From assembly GCA_910592205.1 (NCBI GenBank), contig CAJVPJ010000160.1, forward strand, positions 1 through 38,728: a stretch of DNA of 38,728 nt, in the 5' to 3' direction. Source of the stretch: Paraglomus occultum. Lineage: Eukaryota > Glomeromycota > Glomeromycetes > Paraglomerales > Paraglomeraceae. Shown in pieces: positions 18,412 to 29,265 of this stretch (position 1 is the stretch's first letter; the number at the start of each line of letters is the position of its first letter). The notes under the pieces are model-generated. The model was not told the origin of the DNA. It ran no database searches and saw only the letters and a list, made by a program, of their open reading frames with translations. Made by a program: the position numbers and the translations under genes.

Positions 18412-19306
18412 CTAAGATTCGGTTTTCTCGGTTTTGTCAATAGCAGCAGTGGCACGAGCTAGTCAAAAAAAAAAAAAAAAAGACAGAAACGACAGGTTAG
18501 GAAACTGATCAAGTAAACGATTAATATAATATATTAAAACGCATGACTAAAGTTAGAATCACACACACAAGTCTGGAGATTCAGCTTTTCGAAGCCCTTC
18601 TACTACCCTTCTCTCCCACGTATTTCAAAACAATACATACTATAAATCAATTGCGATCCGTGCGTAGAAATCTTCCGAATCAGTCCCTTCTCCTCGAACT
18701 CTCGAATTATAGCTCGTGCTAGTGATCCATTCACACGGTGACGATCAACCAGTACGGAAGGTGTAATTAGTTTATATAGGGGAACTTCCTTGTGAAGTTT
18801 CTCATATGTGGCGGTATCAAGAATGATAGCATTGTTAGCTTTATCCTTGATTTTTCCTTTTGACCATTTCTAAAAATATGAGGGAAAATCCATTAGAGGT
18901 CTTGAATTAATATCGCATAACAAAGTTGTGAGTCCCTATGTCTTTGATCTCCGCAGACAGAATAAAATAACGTAATTTGTCAATGCAATTAATAATACCT
19001 TCTTTTTTGTTTTCCCACCCGAAGATGAAGACTTGGCAGCTTCCTTCTTGACCTGCACAATAGCAAACAGTGAGTATGTTGATACAGGGACGCATTTATC
19101 AATTAAGGAAAAGTCACTGCCAACTCCTTTCCCACTATCATATTATTCCTTGCATCTTCTGATCCAAAACTATTCCATTCATCCGTCTCCGAAAGCCTTC
19201 TCTTTCAATTAAACTGCCACCTCTTCCTCATCGTATCCCGTCACCCATTTTCTGCATCCGTTTGAAAACAAGGCAATCCATGTCCTTGCACTTTTGTACC
19301 TACCAT
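18412..19306 (-). CDS. RPS25: 40S ribosomal protein eS25 (RPS25), 4 exons
   Basis: A component of the small ribosomal subunit head, known for roles in IRES-type and other non-canonical initiation. Exons on the minus strand: 19306-19304 (only the ATG), 19052-18999, 18869-18641 and 18458-18412, giving 110 residues. Key sequence: Lys-rich N-terminus, then KWSKGKIKDKANNA, VPLYKLITPSVLVDRHRVNG, SLARAIIREFEEKGLI and the C-terminal IYTRAT motif, all diagnostic for eS25. Every junction has GT and AG and keeps frame; the A of IYT's Thr codon comes from exon 3 and CT from exon 4. The first intron follows directly after the start codon, a layout common in ribosomal protein genes. It is divergent from CUL3, with 443 bp between the start codons. 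Length is normal for the family. The exon-1 assignment is the least certain part. Confidence 0.9.
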
Positions 19307-19749
19307 CTTCCGATACTGTCAGAATAAGAGAGAGATTCGTTAAACATCAATCCCCGATTTTAAAAAAATCGGAATGCATTGCTTGACTCTGATTGGGTGA
19401 ATGTAACAATAATCTACAAGCTCAGGTTACACGTAAACAGAAAGAAACCAAATTTCCTTCAGCGTCTTTGAGACATATTATAAATGGTATATAATAAACT
19501 GGTTGACTAGCTTGTACATCGTTCTGAAAGCACACCGCAGTAAGAAGTAGCATTAAAAGTTCATTCTATCTTATCGATCTTGCTATACCCTCACCTTTGT
19601 AAATACAAATACCGTGTACAATTGCACAAGCTGTGGCTATAACAAGTTAGGATTATTGTCTCATATATAGGCACCGCTAAAAGAATAAAAGGCACTTAAA
19701 TAGTTAATACAAGAAAAACGTTCGATTTGTCGTCAGGGACGCAAACAAC
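19307..19749. promoter_or_regulatory. Shared RPS25/CUL3 promoter interval
   Basis: 443 bp separate the start codons of two divergent genes, so both promoters and 5' leaders must lie here. There is no open frame of interest. Individual elements cannot be assigned with confidence. Confidence 0.5.
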
Positions 19750-22700
19750 ATGAGCTCCAGACGAGGAGGACATAAGCAATCGGCAAGGAGGTCAGCGAGA
19801 AAGACTGTAAGTTGTTGTTATTGTTGTAATTACTAAAAAAGCAGGGAGATAAGACTATGAGCTTTTGACAACGCTAGCCTGTCCAAGAGCGATTTACTAT
19901 GTTATTTGCATTCAAAGTGCAAACAGCTTCTCACAATAACAATGATGTCAGGCATACATGCGCTAATTGTGGGATTGTGTTGCATATATTAGTTTTGACA
20001 AGCTGAAGGACTGTCAAGTACCTGATCCGTTGGTCAATTATCTTGGCAGAATGCCATTCTTGTCAATTGAGCTATGCGATTCTATTTCGCTATATGCCCC
20101 CTTCTATTCAATTAGCAAACAACCTATTAAGCATTAGAAAAAAAAAGAGAGAAATGATATTTCTATTTTTATTTTAATTACTTCTTTCTTTACCCAATCA
20201 TTGTCTTTATCTTCGCTTCTCACTCACTCCCCCCTCCCACTTGTTCTCTCTGTTTAATAGGCACCGACCGAGAGCCAAAACAATGACACATGGGAACGAC
20301 TTGCACAAGCCATCCGCGAAATTCACAAGAAAAATGCATCCGTGCTTTCGTTCGAAGAACTCTATCGTAATGCATATAACATGGTATTGCATAAAAATGG
20401 CGAAAGATTGTATGCCGGTGTCAAGGACGTGATCACGCAACATCTTCAAGAAGTCGCATTGAATGAAGTGGCACCTGCGTTTCCCGTCAGCGAAACGAGC
20501 GTTGTGATCAGAAGAGCGGCTAGCGGAGGGGATGGTGCTAACTTTTTAAAGGTGTTGAAGAGGGTCTGGGAAGATCATACTACCTGCATGATGATGATAA
20601 GAGATATTTTAATGTATATGGTAAGGTTCGAGGCATACATGTGTGGTAGCATAATAAACATATTATCATAAATTCCAACCGACAAATCAATTTTTCCCTT
20701 TCCGTCTATATAATTAGGACCGTGTTTATGCAAAATCGGCCAAAGTCGCTCTAGTCTACGACCTTGGCCTCGAACTGTTTTGCAACACAATCGTTCGCTC
20801 TCCTCAGCTTCCGATTCAGACGCATCTTCTTAATGTCCTTTTACAACAAATTCGTCTTGAGCGCGAAAACGAAATTATCGACCGATCTGCGGTCAAAGCA
20901 GCCATGAATATGTTGTTGGAATTGACCGATTCGACAAATCACGAGTCTGTGTATGCCATTGACTTTGAGGGAAAGTTCTTGGAAACCAGTGAAGACTTTT
21001 ACAACTTGGAAGGACAGAATTTGGTTGCAAAGTGTGACGCACCGGAATATATGAAAAAGGTTTGGAATTGAACAGGAAATTGGGGAACGCATGAAGTTAA
21101 TGTTTTGGGAGACATAGTGAGAGTTGAGATGGGTGCCAAATATTTAATGCTTGTATGGCCAATGCGCATTTATTCATGTTTACACCATGGTAGTGTGAAT
21201 AACACATGAATGATGCCGAATTCTGAATGCTAGCAAGAATTGTTCTTGATTTAACATTTGTTAAATACCATCTGTAAAACACCACAGGTAGAAAACCGCT
21301 TAACCGAAGAAGAACAAAGAATTCGACACTATTTGTCAGTAACAACGGAACCAAAAATAAGAGCAATTGTTGAAAAGCAAATGATTTCGAAACATTTAAA
21401 GACTGTCATAGAGGTACATTACCTTTCAGTATGGTTTTTCGTAGATCTTGAACAGATTGGACTAATTATTATTTTGTAGATGGAGAATTCTGGATTGATT
21501 CCCATGCTGACGAACGAAAAGATGGACGGTAAGCTTGGTCACACCATACGAAATCGCATCGGTCTAAACAAACGATATTGCATTTCTGTAATACTCGTGT
21601 TTTAACTATTTGTACAATTGTTGACTTAACTCTACATTCTCTTCCCATTTACTCACTCTGTATTCAACACATAGACCTAGCTCGCATGTACAAGTTATTT
21701 TTCCGTGTAGAGACTGGCCACGATGAAATGAAATCTGCCATATCTACACACATTCGAGCTCTCGGTAAACTCATAAATGAAAAAGTTACAAGTGGTGTGA
21801 CGAACCAGGGTGAAGGAGGCAGCAACACTTCCTCCGCCAATGACAAGCAAACTGGTACAGTTGTGGCAATACGATGGGTGCAGGAAGTATTGGACTTGAA
21901 GGACAAATTTGACAAAGTGTTGAGTCAGGCGTTGAACAATGATAAAGCGTTTCAGACTTCGTTCATCGAAGTAAGTTGATAGACACGTTCATGTGTTAAT
22001 TAATTGAACTGACTTAACATATTATTAATTGGAAACTGATGCTCCTATTTCAGGCCTTTGGAAGCTTTATTAATGATAACCCAAAGTCTCCCGAGTTTAT
22101 ATCACTGTTTATCGACGAGAATCTTAAGAAGGGTCTCAAAGGAGTAAGTTTGCGATTCATTACTATTGCCAATGTTTGCCTTGCTCACAACTTTAAATCA
22201 AGCTATGCTAATCGTCAAAACGATTATATTCACATTATTTAATAGAAAACGGAAGACGAAGTAGATAACGTACTTGACAAGACGATTACGCTTTTCCGTT
22301 TCATCAATGAGAAAGATGTCTTTGAGCGTTACTACAAACAGCATCTTGCAAAACGACTTTTATTCCAACGTAGTGTAAGCGATGATGCTGAGCGAGGAAT
22401 GATTAGCAAACTCAAGGTGTGTCATAAACCATATTTTTTTCTTTTGGCAATGTATTTCTATCATAGAGTCTGATCGAAAAATCTTTTACATCAATATGTT
22501 TAGATCGAATGCGGTTATCAATTCACTACAAAATTAGAAGGAATGTTCAACGATATGAGAATATCGGCAGATACAATGTCCGACTTTAGAGAGTATCCAG
22601 ATAAAATAGGAATCGAGGTACATACAAGAATGATTTATGAGTAATGTTGGCACCTCTTATTTATCTTGTACGCTTATTGACTCACAATCAATTTTCCCAC

Positions 22701-23716
22701 AAACTAGCGACCGAAACTGGATCTCAACGTGACTGTTCTCACATCCACGTTCTGGCCAATGAATTTATCGGCGAGTCCTCGCTGCAACTTCCCAGCCGAA
22801 ATCACAAAGGCGTGCGAGACATTTCAGAAATTTTACCTTGAACGTCATAGCGGTCGAAGATTGACATGGCAGTCGAATATGGTATGAAGAGATTGTCAAA
22901 CAGATGAGTGGAGAAAAAAAATTATGAGACAACTTGATCCATATATTAACAAACCTTATTATAATTAGGGAACTGCTGATATTCGTGCTACGTTTAAACA
23001 TAAGAGGCATGAAATCAATGTATCGACTTATCAAATGGTCATATTGCTAATGTTTAATGATCTTCCGGAAGGCGATTCGCTAGCCTACGAGGTAAATCTC
23101 ACTGTGTTTAAAGTTTCTTTTTCTTCTTTTCACGGATGTATTCTTAAATCGCATAATTTTCTTCTTAAACTACAGCAAATAAAAGGCGAATCGGATATTC
23201 CTGAAGCAGACTTAAAGCGCAATCTCCAATCCCTCGCTTGCGCAAAATACAGGATCCTTACAAAGGAACCGAAATCAAAAGACATCAACGTCAATGATCG
23301 ATTCTTCTTCAATAGTGAATTCGTTGCCCCCCTGCAACGCATTAAAATCCAGACTGTTGCCAGTAAGGTTGAAACGGAAGGAGAGCGCAAGGATACGAGG
23401 GAGAAAGTGGAAGAAGCACGGAAACACCAAATTGAGGCCGCCGTGGTGAGGATTATGAAGGACAGAAAGACAATGGAACATAATAATTTGATAGCAGAAG
23501 TGGTGAAACAACTGAGTTCGAGGTTTACACCTCATCCGGGAATGATCAAGAAAAGGATTGAGGCGTTAATCGATAGAGACTATTTAGAGCGGGCGCCTGG
23601 TGATAGGTAAGAGGAAATTGAAAGTTGTGTGAACGTTTATTAACTACTATGAATATATACTAATTACATTGTCACAAATTTTCGTTTAAAGGCGGGTGTA
23701 CAATTATCTGGCATAG
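19750..23716 (+). CDS. CUL3: Cullin-3, scaffold of BTB-type E3 ubiquitin ligases, 13 exons
   Basis: CUL3 bridges BTB-domain substrate receptors and the RING protein RBX1. Exons: 19750-19806, 20261-20620, 20718-21059, 21288-21413, 21480-21528, 21675-21970, 22054-22143, 22246-22416, 22504-22617, 22708-22881, 22969-23091, 23176-23606, 23692-23716, giving 785 residues (human CUL3 has 768). Markers: the N-terminal cullin repeat starts in exon 2 ([36 protein letters not shown]); the cullin-homology domain holds [20 protein letters not shown] and [16 protein letters not shown]. The neddylation site is IVRIMKDRK (Lys about 729), and the C-terminus is YNYLA as in most cullins. All introns are GT-AG; intron 3 has the unusual donor GTTTGG. 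The final exon is only 25 bp. It is divergent from RPS25 and convergent with QCR8. The subtype call rests on the N-terminal and middle sequence; confidence is high. Confidence 0.95.
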
Positions 23717-24220
23717 ATTTTACGTTCGATTGCAGATGGACTTTTTCTATTACTTAGATCATTTTCACACAATGCAAGAGTTTCTATTATTAGATTGGAA
23801 TGTAATAAGATTATAGCGAGCAAACAACCTTTCTACTATTCCTATTGCAAGCTTCTTGCATTTCTCATTCGTAGAGATTGAAACACTTTATTTGCTTCTT
23901 CCGACTGATATTATGTTTCCATTGTTATTTCCTTTGTATAGCGATTGTTTTTTTTATTACTGATTTAAATGATATACAGGTAAACTTTTTTTTTCTTCAT
24001 AATACGAATGCGTTCATTTATTTAATTGAGACGGACAATACAGTGTGAAAGTATAATGTGAAAGAGTATCTTTGATTCGTACCATATTATCATCATCTAC
24101 TCTGAGGGAAAATAGAAGCAATACAATCAGTTATCAACTGCGAAATCGTCTTCTCACTTTCTCATCTTCCTCCCATTCTCCTATCATTCCCCATCATTCT
24201 CCCATCCCTGACTCACCTCG
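23717..24220. other. Convergent 3' UTR interval between CUL3 and QCR8
   Basis: About 500 bp of AT-rich and CT-rich DNA between two stop codons facing each other. It must contain both polyadenylation regions; AT-rich signals are frequent but none is decisive. No further gene was seen. Confidence 0.5.
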
Positions 24221-24484
24221 TTAATGACCCAATTCAGCTATACCAGCTTTGGACTGGTAATATGCGTACTTTTTCTTGCCTTCTGTGTAAACAAAGTATC
24301 CAAGAACGAACGGCACACCGATATAAATTGTCTGAGACGCAACGCGTCTGTATGTGTTGAAGACGCCGTTCTTTAATGCACCAGCAAAGGCACGTTGTTG
24401 GTAAGGCGAGATAGAGTATGTTACAACTCCGCGTTGAGTGGGGCCGCCCATGTAGCCCCACCACCAGGCATGTCCGCCGCCCAT
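24221..24484 (-). CDS. QCR8: Cytochrome bc1 complex subunit 8 (QCR8)
   Basis: A small membrane subunit of mitochondrial respiratory complex III, the ubiquinone-binding partner next to cytochrome b. A single-exon gene of 87 codons. Typical markers are WWGYMGGPTQRGV at residues 8-20, SPYQQRAFAG, and the hydrophobic membrane segment IYIGVPFVLGYFVY at about residues 53-66. The C-terminal YAYYQSKAG(I)AEL matches the SKAGREEL pattern of yeast Qcr8. There is no cleavable presequence, as usual for this subunit. The length fits (yeast 94). It is convergent with CUL3 and in the same direction as the Cep120-like gene that ends 427 bp upstream of its start. Confidence 0.92.
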   Translation of the reverse strand: MGGGHAWWWGYMGGPTQRGVVTYSISPYQQRAFAGALKNGVFNTYRRVASQTIYIGVPFVLGYFVYTEGKKKYAYYQSKAGIAELGH

Positions 24485-24911
24485 GGTTTGTTCAAAAGCG
24501 TTAGAACTGAGAGAGAATTGGTTTGAGAGCAGGGAAATTGTATGAGAGAGAGGAAACCAAGACGAGAAATTTGATATTTTGTTGATTTTGTCCTCAAGGC
24601 TGACTTTTCATCATCAAAAAACTTGATCATTGATTGGCCATGTAACGGTAACATCTATCGTTTGTTACACAACGGCAACATTATGACGATGTTAGAAGCA
24701 TTAGAAGGTTTATTGGGTGTATAGTGAAACAGTTCCTCATAAAAACATCTAGGGAAACGGATGTTATCTCATCGATAAATGTCAACAGTCTGACAATGTA
24801 AATGATGTATTTACAAAATAAAAGTGCAGTATGAAAAAAATATAAATTAAGAAAAAATAACAAAAACCCCGTCTTCAATTAAAAGGGAATGACACTACAG
24901 GAGCATACAAT
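24485..24911. other. Spacer between Cep120-like 3' end and QCR8 start
   Basis: 427 bp containing the QCR8 promoter and the 3' UTR of the upstream gene, both transcribed leftward. No other gene is supported; the short open frames here lack family resemblance. Confidence 0.5.
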
Positions 24912-27305
24912 TCAACATACGGCCCTTAATTTGTCTAGCTCTTTCTTTAAATTTTCCAAAGCTAGTCTATCATTATCCATATACTTTAATTCCTCTTCTG
25001 CCAACTTTTTTACTTGCACCCAATTATCTCCAACGTTCTCAATCCCACCAGTCACGTACAACTCGTCAATCTCCCCACCACTGGAATCCATTCCTGCAAT
25101 GATCTCTAGCGTTCTCAGCCACTGCGATTCATATTGCCGTGCCGCCTTTTTCGAGTATTCCAATTCATTTTTCAGACTCTCGACTTCGTCTTGTAACAAT
25201 CTTATCTTTTCCTCACTCTCTGGCGTAGTCTGTCTCAACTTTCTTTCCTTTTCTTGATATTCTCTCTCGAGCACTTGTTTCATTTCCCTGGTTTTCTGCT
25301 CGAATTGTCTATCCAGCTCTAGCCACCGCGCTTCTATATCCTTTTCGGCACGCTTTAGACTCTCATCGCGTGTTCGGAAATACAGCATAGACTGCTGAAG
25401 CTGGTGGTCGATCGCTCGTAATTGCTGTACTTTATTTCTGTATATTCCTTGTGGAGAATTATCCTTTCTCGATCGAAGAACTTCCTGATTAAATCTCATG
25501 TATTCTTCTGCTTGTTGAAAGATCTCTGATCGAAAACTATTACGAGATGCTGATCGGGTGGGATAATCACCCATACCAGAATTGTTGGATAGGCGAGAGA
25601 CACGGCCTGGGTCTGTGGATATTTCGTATTCTTGTTCGGCATCCAATTGGGGAGATCCTTGCGGCAGAGAAAAGATGGCTGAACTGTTTTGTCGAGCTGC
25701 AGACTCTCTCGCGCCATAATCTTCTATTCTTATAGTTATGTTGATATGCCCCAGTTCGGGTATTGTTGTTACGCCTACCGATTTAATTGGCGCTCTTGTG
25801 CTGTATGTTATCATTTCCACACTTGTTTCGTCGTCTCGAGTGGAATCAGCCTGAAACACTTCAGCTAACGTGAGAGATACTATTCCGATTTGTACATCTT
25901 TCGATTCCAGATGCTGGCATATATCCATTAATAAAGGAACTGTCTCAAAATATCTTCGTAATCGTTGAGGAGCCATTTTGACATCGATGGCCGTTGTTCC
26001 ATTTGATATACTCTCGTCGATGCCTGCTTCTACGTTAGGAAGGTCTTGAGTCGTCTTGCTGTTTGTAATGCCTAACGCAGGGTAACTGTACCTGATGAAA
26101 ATGTCCCGAAAAGTCTTGACTAGTTTTATCGTCTTTAAATCAATGTGAACTCGGTACTCGTGTTCCACAAGTAGCGATTGATCATTGTTGTCTGTTCGGG
26201 ATTTATCTTTATCCTGCTTCGGCGAGTCCACCGATCTCAAATTATCAAGAATTGCATTCGAGTCATCTATGCGAACGGCAAAGAAAAGGCCGATTCTGGG
26301 TGTTTGTGCATCGGGTGACATTGAAAGTTCTTTTTTTGTGTTATAAATGGGACATACTCGATCCAGTGATCGAGGATCTCCTGTTTTCGCATCAAATAAA
26401 CCTGTTAACGGAATCTCTGCGAATCCTATGAGTTTCGTTTCCTGGTACAGATTAACCACCAGTTTACTTTCTCGAATGAGAAAAGATTGAAAATCTACCA
26501 GAGTCGAGTGAAATCTGAACGTCGCTGTCTCTGGTTTCATAGTAGGATGAGATAAATCATGGAATTTACTTCCCTTTATGACACTTTCGAGAAAAGTGTA
26601 TTGGAAGTAGAGTGCGGAATTGATAGCAGGAGTGCCCGAATCTGTATCCAATTTATCTGATAGAAAAGACGCAGAGTTTGGAATTAGTAAATGAAGGTTG
26701 GCACCAAAGTTAATTGTGATTGATAATATAAAGACGTCATCGGGTTCTGTGCCAATACGATATGTCCCAGTGTCTATTCGCTTTATGTTAGGGTGTTTAG
26801 ATATATTAGATATCCTGTTTACCACTGTTCCTTCAATCGAATCTTCAATGGACGTTGAATCGGCTGATAAATTAGTCAAAATACAGAATCCCACACGAAC
26901 TTCGGGGCAGAGACCTCGATCATTCGGATTCAATAACGTAATCCATGTATCTTTGCCTGGTCTGTAAGCAGCGGCTCTGAGATCTAACATTGAATATCCA
27001 ATAAGTTCGCTTCTTCCCATTGAATTCAAAGAGAAGCACTGTAGTTTCAGATGTGCCCATTGCGATTTTAACAGATTTAAAGTCTTCTGATCTACCTCCC
27101 ATGCCAATTCAGTATCCCATATTGGACATCCAATTTGTTCGACAGTGTCTGTGCATAATGTTGAATTGGAGTCGGGACTGATTGTCGAGAGTATTTCGTC
27201 GGTAAAGCGGCATTCAATGTATAACTTTGAATCAGGCGTTTCTGGAAAGTAACGGCCTTCGATAATTGTAACTAGGACTGTACAAAGAGGGTTTAACTTT
27301 GCCAT
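24912..27305 (-). CDS. Cep120-like C2-domain, coiled-coil protein
   Basis: A single-exon gene of 797 codons. The first ATG in the frame is at 27305 (MAKLNPLCTVLV), and the open frame continues upstream without another ATG. Residues 5-125 form an N-terminal C2-like domain: VTIIEGRYFPETPDSKL, PIWDTELAWEVDQK and LKLQCFSLNS then IGYSMLDLRAAAY are close to the start of animal Cep120 (EGRHFP, TELAWEIDRK, LKLQCFAL, IGYxVLDLR). Residues about 190-350 resemble the central DUF3668/C2 region. A further C2-like part (EYRVHIDLKTIKLVK) follows at about 385-510. From about 600 to the end it is a coiled coil (long Glu/Lys/Arg/Gln heptads, LERDxQ-like). Animal Cep120 is needed for centriole growth and cilium assembly. 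A fungus of this type has no flagellum, so the role here must differ or be unknown. The function is therefore left open. Confidence 0.8.
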   Translation of the reverse strand: MAKLNPLCTVLVTIIEGRYFPETPDSKLYIECRFTDEILSTISPDSNSTLCTDTVEQIGCPIWDTELAWEVDQKTLNLLKSQWAHLKLQCFSLNSMGRSELIGYSMLDLRAAAYRPGKDTWITLLNPNDRGLCPEVRVGFCILTNLSADSTSIEDSIEGTVVNRISNISKHPNIKRIDTGTYRIGTEPDDVFILSITINFGANLHLLIPNSASFLSDKLDTDSGTPAINSALYFQYTFLESVIKGSKFHDLSHPTMKPETATFRFHSTLVDFQSFLIRESKLVVNLYQETKLIGFAEIPLTGLFDAKTGDPRSLDRVCPIYNTKKELSMSPDAQTPRIGLFFAVRIDDSNAILDNLRSVDSPKQDKDKSRTDNNDQSLLVEHEYRVHIDLKTIKLVKTFRDIFIRYSYPALGITNSKTTQDLPNVEAGIDESISNGTTAIDVKMAPQRLRRYFETVPLLMDICQHLESKDVQIGIVSLTLAEVFQADSTRDDETSVEMITYSTRAPIKSVGVTTIPELGHINITIRIEDYGARESAARQNSSAIFSLPQGSPQLDAEQEYEISTDPGRVSRLSNNSGMGDYPTRSASRNSFRSEIFQQAEEYMRFNQEVLRSRKDNSPQGIYRNKVQQLRAIDHQLQQSMLYFRTRDESLKRAEKDIEARWLELDRQFEQKTREMKQVLEREYQEKERKLRQTTPESEEKIRLLQDEVESLKNELEYSKKAARQYESQWLRTLEIIAGMDSSGGEIDELYVTGGIENVGDNWVQVKKLAEEELKYMDNDRLALENLKKELDKLRAVC

Positions 27306-27726
27306 GGATTTTCGTGCAAATAATGATGAGTACGAACGTAGTGAAAATGAGGTATCGATTTGGATAATCTTCTTTCGGAAATATGTTAAATTGCCCAATG
27401 TCAAAACTCAGGCACATATGGCGTAATAAGATCTTTTTCTTATCGGTATGTTCGTACAACTGTCCCCTTCTACCATGCACGTGATGTAATGCAAGCATAC
27501 ACGGGGTAAACTATTCTCTATTTGGAAGAATTCGCAATGAGGGCGAGTTCGCTCGCTCTGTATAATGCTTAAGCTACACGTACGTGAGTTTCAGTTGCTC
27601 GATCTTTTAATCACTGCCTGATTAGACTTAACCCAACACATTTGATAAATGATAATGATCACATTGTGAAATATTTTTCGAAAGAACTATTAAAATGGTT
27701 GACCGCTATGGACGATGTATTTTGTT
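27306..27726. promoter_or_regulatory. Cep120-like promoter / NAA20 3' region
   Basis: 421 bp between the start of the Cep120-like gene and the stop of NAA20, both on the minus strand. It holds the 5' leader of the former and the 3' UTR of the latter. No distinct element is recognised. Confidence 0.45.
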
Positions 27727-28661
27727 TCAAGTCAAATCTTCAGGTTTTACAAAAATAGATTCACCGTTTTCCACTACGCTTAATCTTTCCGGATCATTCG
27801 ATAAAGGTTTTCTCATATCTTATTGTAAAGCAATCGATCATGTTAGCATTTCGATACTTTATAGATCAACAATTTCCTTAGTGAACTTACCGTACGCATC
27901 TTCTTCTTCGTCATTTGAAGAATAGTATCCAATAACACGGCGATAAACACTATAACCAAACTTCTGGTACATTCCAATGGCAACTGTGTTTGACACGCGT
28001 ACAAATAAATCAACAAAATAGCCTTTGTATCTAATTCGATTGATGGTATTATATTAGCTGTGAAATAAAGTTATAATCGAGCATGACTAATATACTTACA
28101 CATTGTCAGACACATTCTCGAGAAGTTCCATCATCGCATCAGCTAGACCCAAACGACGGTATTCTGGAGCAACAGTGATTGCTGTCACATGTCCATGGAG
28201 CTCTCTATCTCGCCCCTCTGCTTTACCCATAACTTTGGTGAAATGCATTCTAATTAGTTATAAGAATTTAAGCATTCTAATTACTCGTATCGCAGTCTGG
28301 TTGATCGAATTACTTTACCATAGCCCACTAATTTGCCTTCTGGCGATTCTTCCGAGTAGAACAAATCGGGCCATTTTGACAAGTATGACAGGTAAAATGA
28401 GATATTATACTGTTGAGATGAGGAAACAGTGGTTGCAGAATGTGAAGGTTTTAATGATTACTCAGAGTTAATTTAAGGATGTTGGATATCGAAAGAGAGT
28501 TCCAGACATACTGTCTCTGTTAAAGTGTCAAGGTTACTAATATTATTAGAAAAATGAATGATTAGGTCCCAGATGATAACTCGTTGAATGAATTAAAGGC
28601 AGCCTTACATGTTGTTGAACTTGAACAAATCCGTGGCTTTGAACCGTCTAATAATGCTCAT
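27727..28661 (-). CDS. NAA20: N-terminal acetyltransferase NatB catalytic subunit, 6 exons
   Basis: Transfers acetyl from acetyl-CoA to the N-terminal Met of proteins starting Met-Asp/Glu/Asn/Gln, on the ribosome with its partner NAA25. Exons: 28661-28609, 28536-28512, 28409-28319, 28232-28100, 28030-27891, 27818-27727, giving 177 residues (human 178). Markers: FKATDLFKFNNI, NLDTLTETYNISFYLSYLSK, WPDLFY, GHVTAITVAPEYRRLGLA (the GNAT acetyl-CoA loop, RxxGxA), GYFVDLFVRVSNTVAIGMY, FGYSVYRRVIGYYS and EEEDAYDMRKPLS. All junctions are GT-AG and in frame. Exon 2 is only 25 bp. It is divergent from SER1 with 604 bp between starts. The call is certain at the family level. Confidence 0.95.
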
Positions 28662-29265
28662 GTTAGTTTTTTCGATCAAACGTTATCCATCAACTCCCGC
28701 AATGAATAGCATGCATGTTTGTGCAACTTCATGCGCCTGTGACCAAAAAGTCGATGAAATTACTTAATTTTCTCGCATCATGAATTAAGTTTAATTCGAC
28801 AATTTCCAAAAACGGATGCCGAGCGGTGGTCAACAAGAGTGACTTTTGCAAATTACTGTTACTACGGACAAAAATGCTACACCGTTGTTCTGTGCAATTA
28901 GAATTGCTCATAAAATGAGTGATGGCTTACTAATACTGACACTAAAACAATGCACAGTAAATCCAACTCATAATATGGATCTCTTTAAATGCGCGCCTGT
29001 GACTTTCATGTGCAATTTTCTGTGCAACTTGTAAGGAAATAATTACCAAATAATTCCGGTCAAAGACTTCTAACAAATTTCTAAACCAGGCTTTCTTTTT
29101 ACTATCGCTTGTGTAACTACAAAATTTTCGAGAATACGAGTCACCAACCGGGAAATTGATTATCGAAATGATTGTCCCACTGTAATATTCAAAATTCCCA
29201 ACACACAATTGAAAAGTTATCCATTTCTTCCTTTGATCTCACCTACCTACGCACCCACCAACAAA
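28662..29265. promoter_or_regulatory. Shared NAA20/SER1 promoter interval
   Basis: 604 bp separate two divergent start codons. It includes two related phrases, GCGCCTGTGACC (about 28733) and GCGCGCCTGTGACTTTC (about 28990), each followed within about 30 bp by CAT-rich DNA. They may be a repeated regulatory word or chance. No gene was seen. Confidence 0.4.

Noticed and set aside
27306-27404. Longer N-terminus for the Cep120-like protein from a TTG at 27404
   Set aside because: It is not an ATG, and the Cep120-like homology starts right after the ATG at 27305.
29209-29265. SER1 starting upstream at a TTG
   Set aside because: The conserved N-terminus follows the ATG at 29266, and the upstream 19 codons are leader-like and not conserved in the family.
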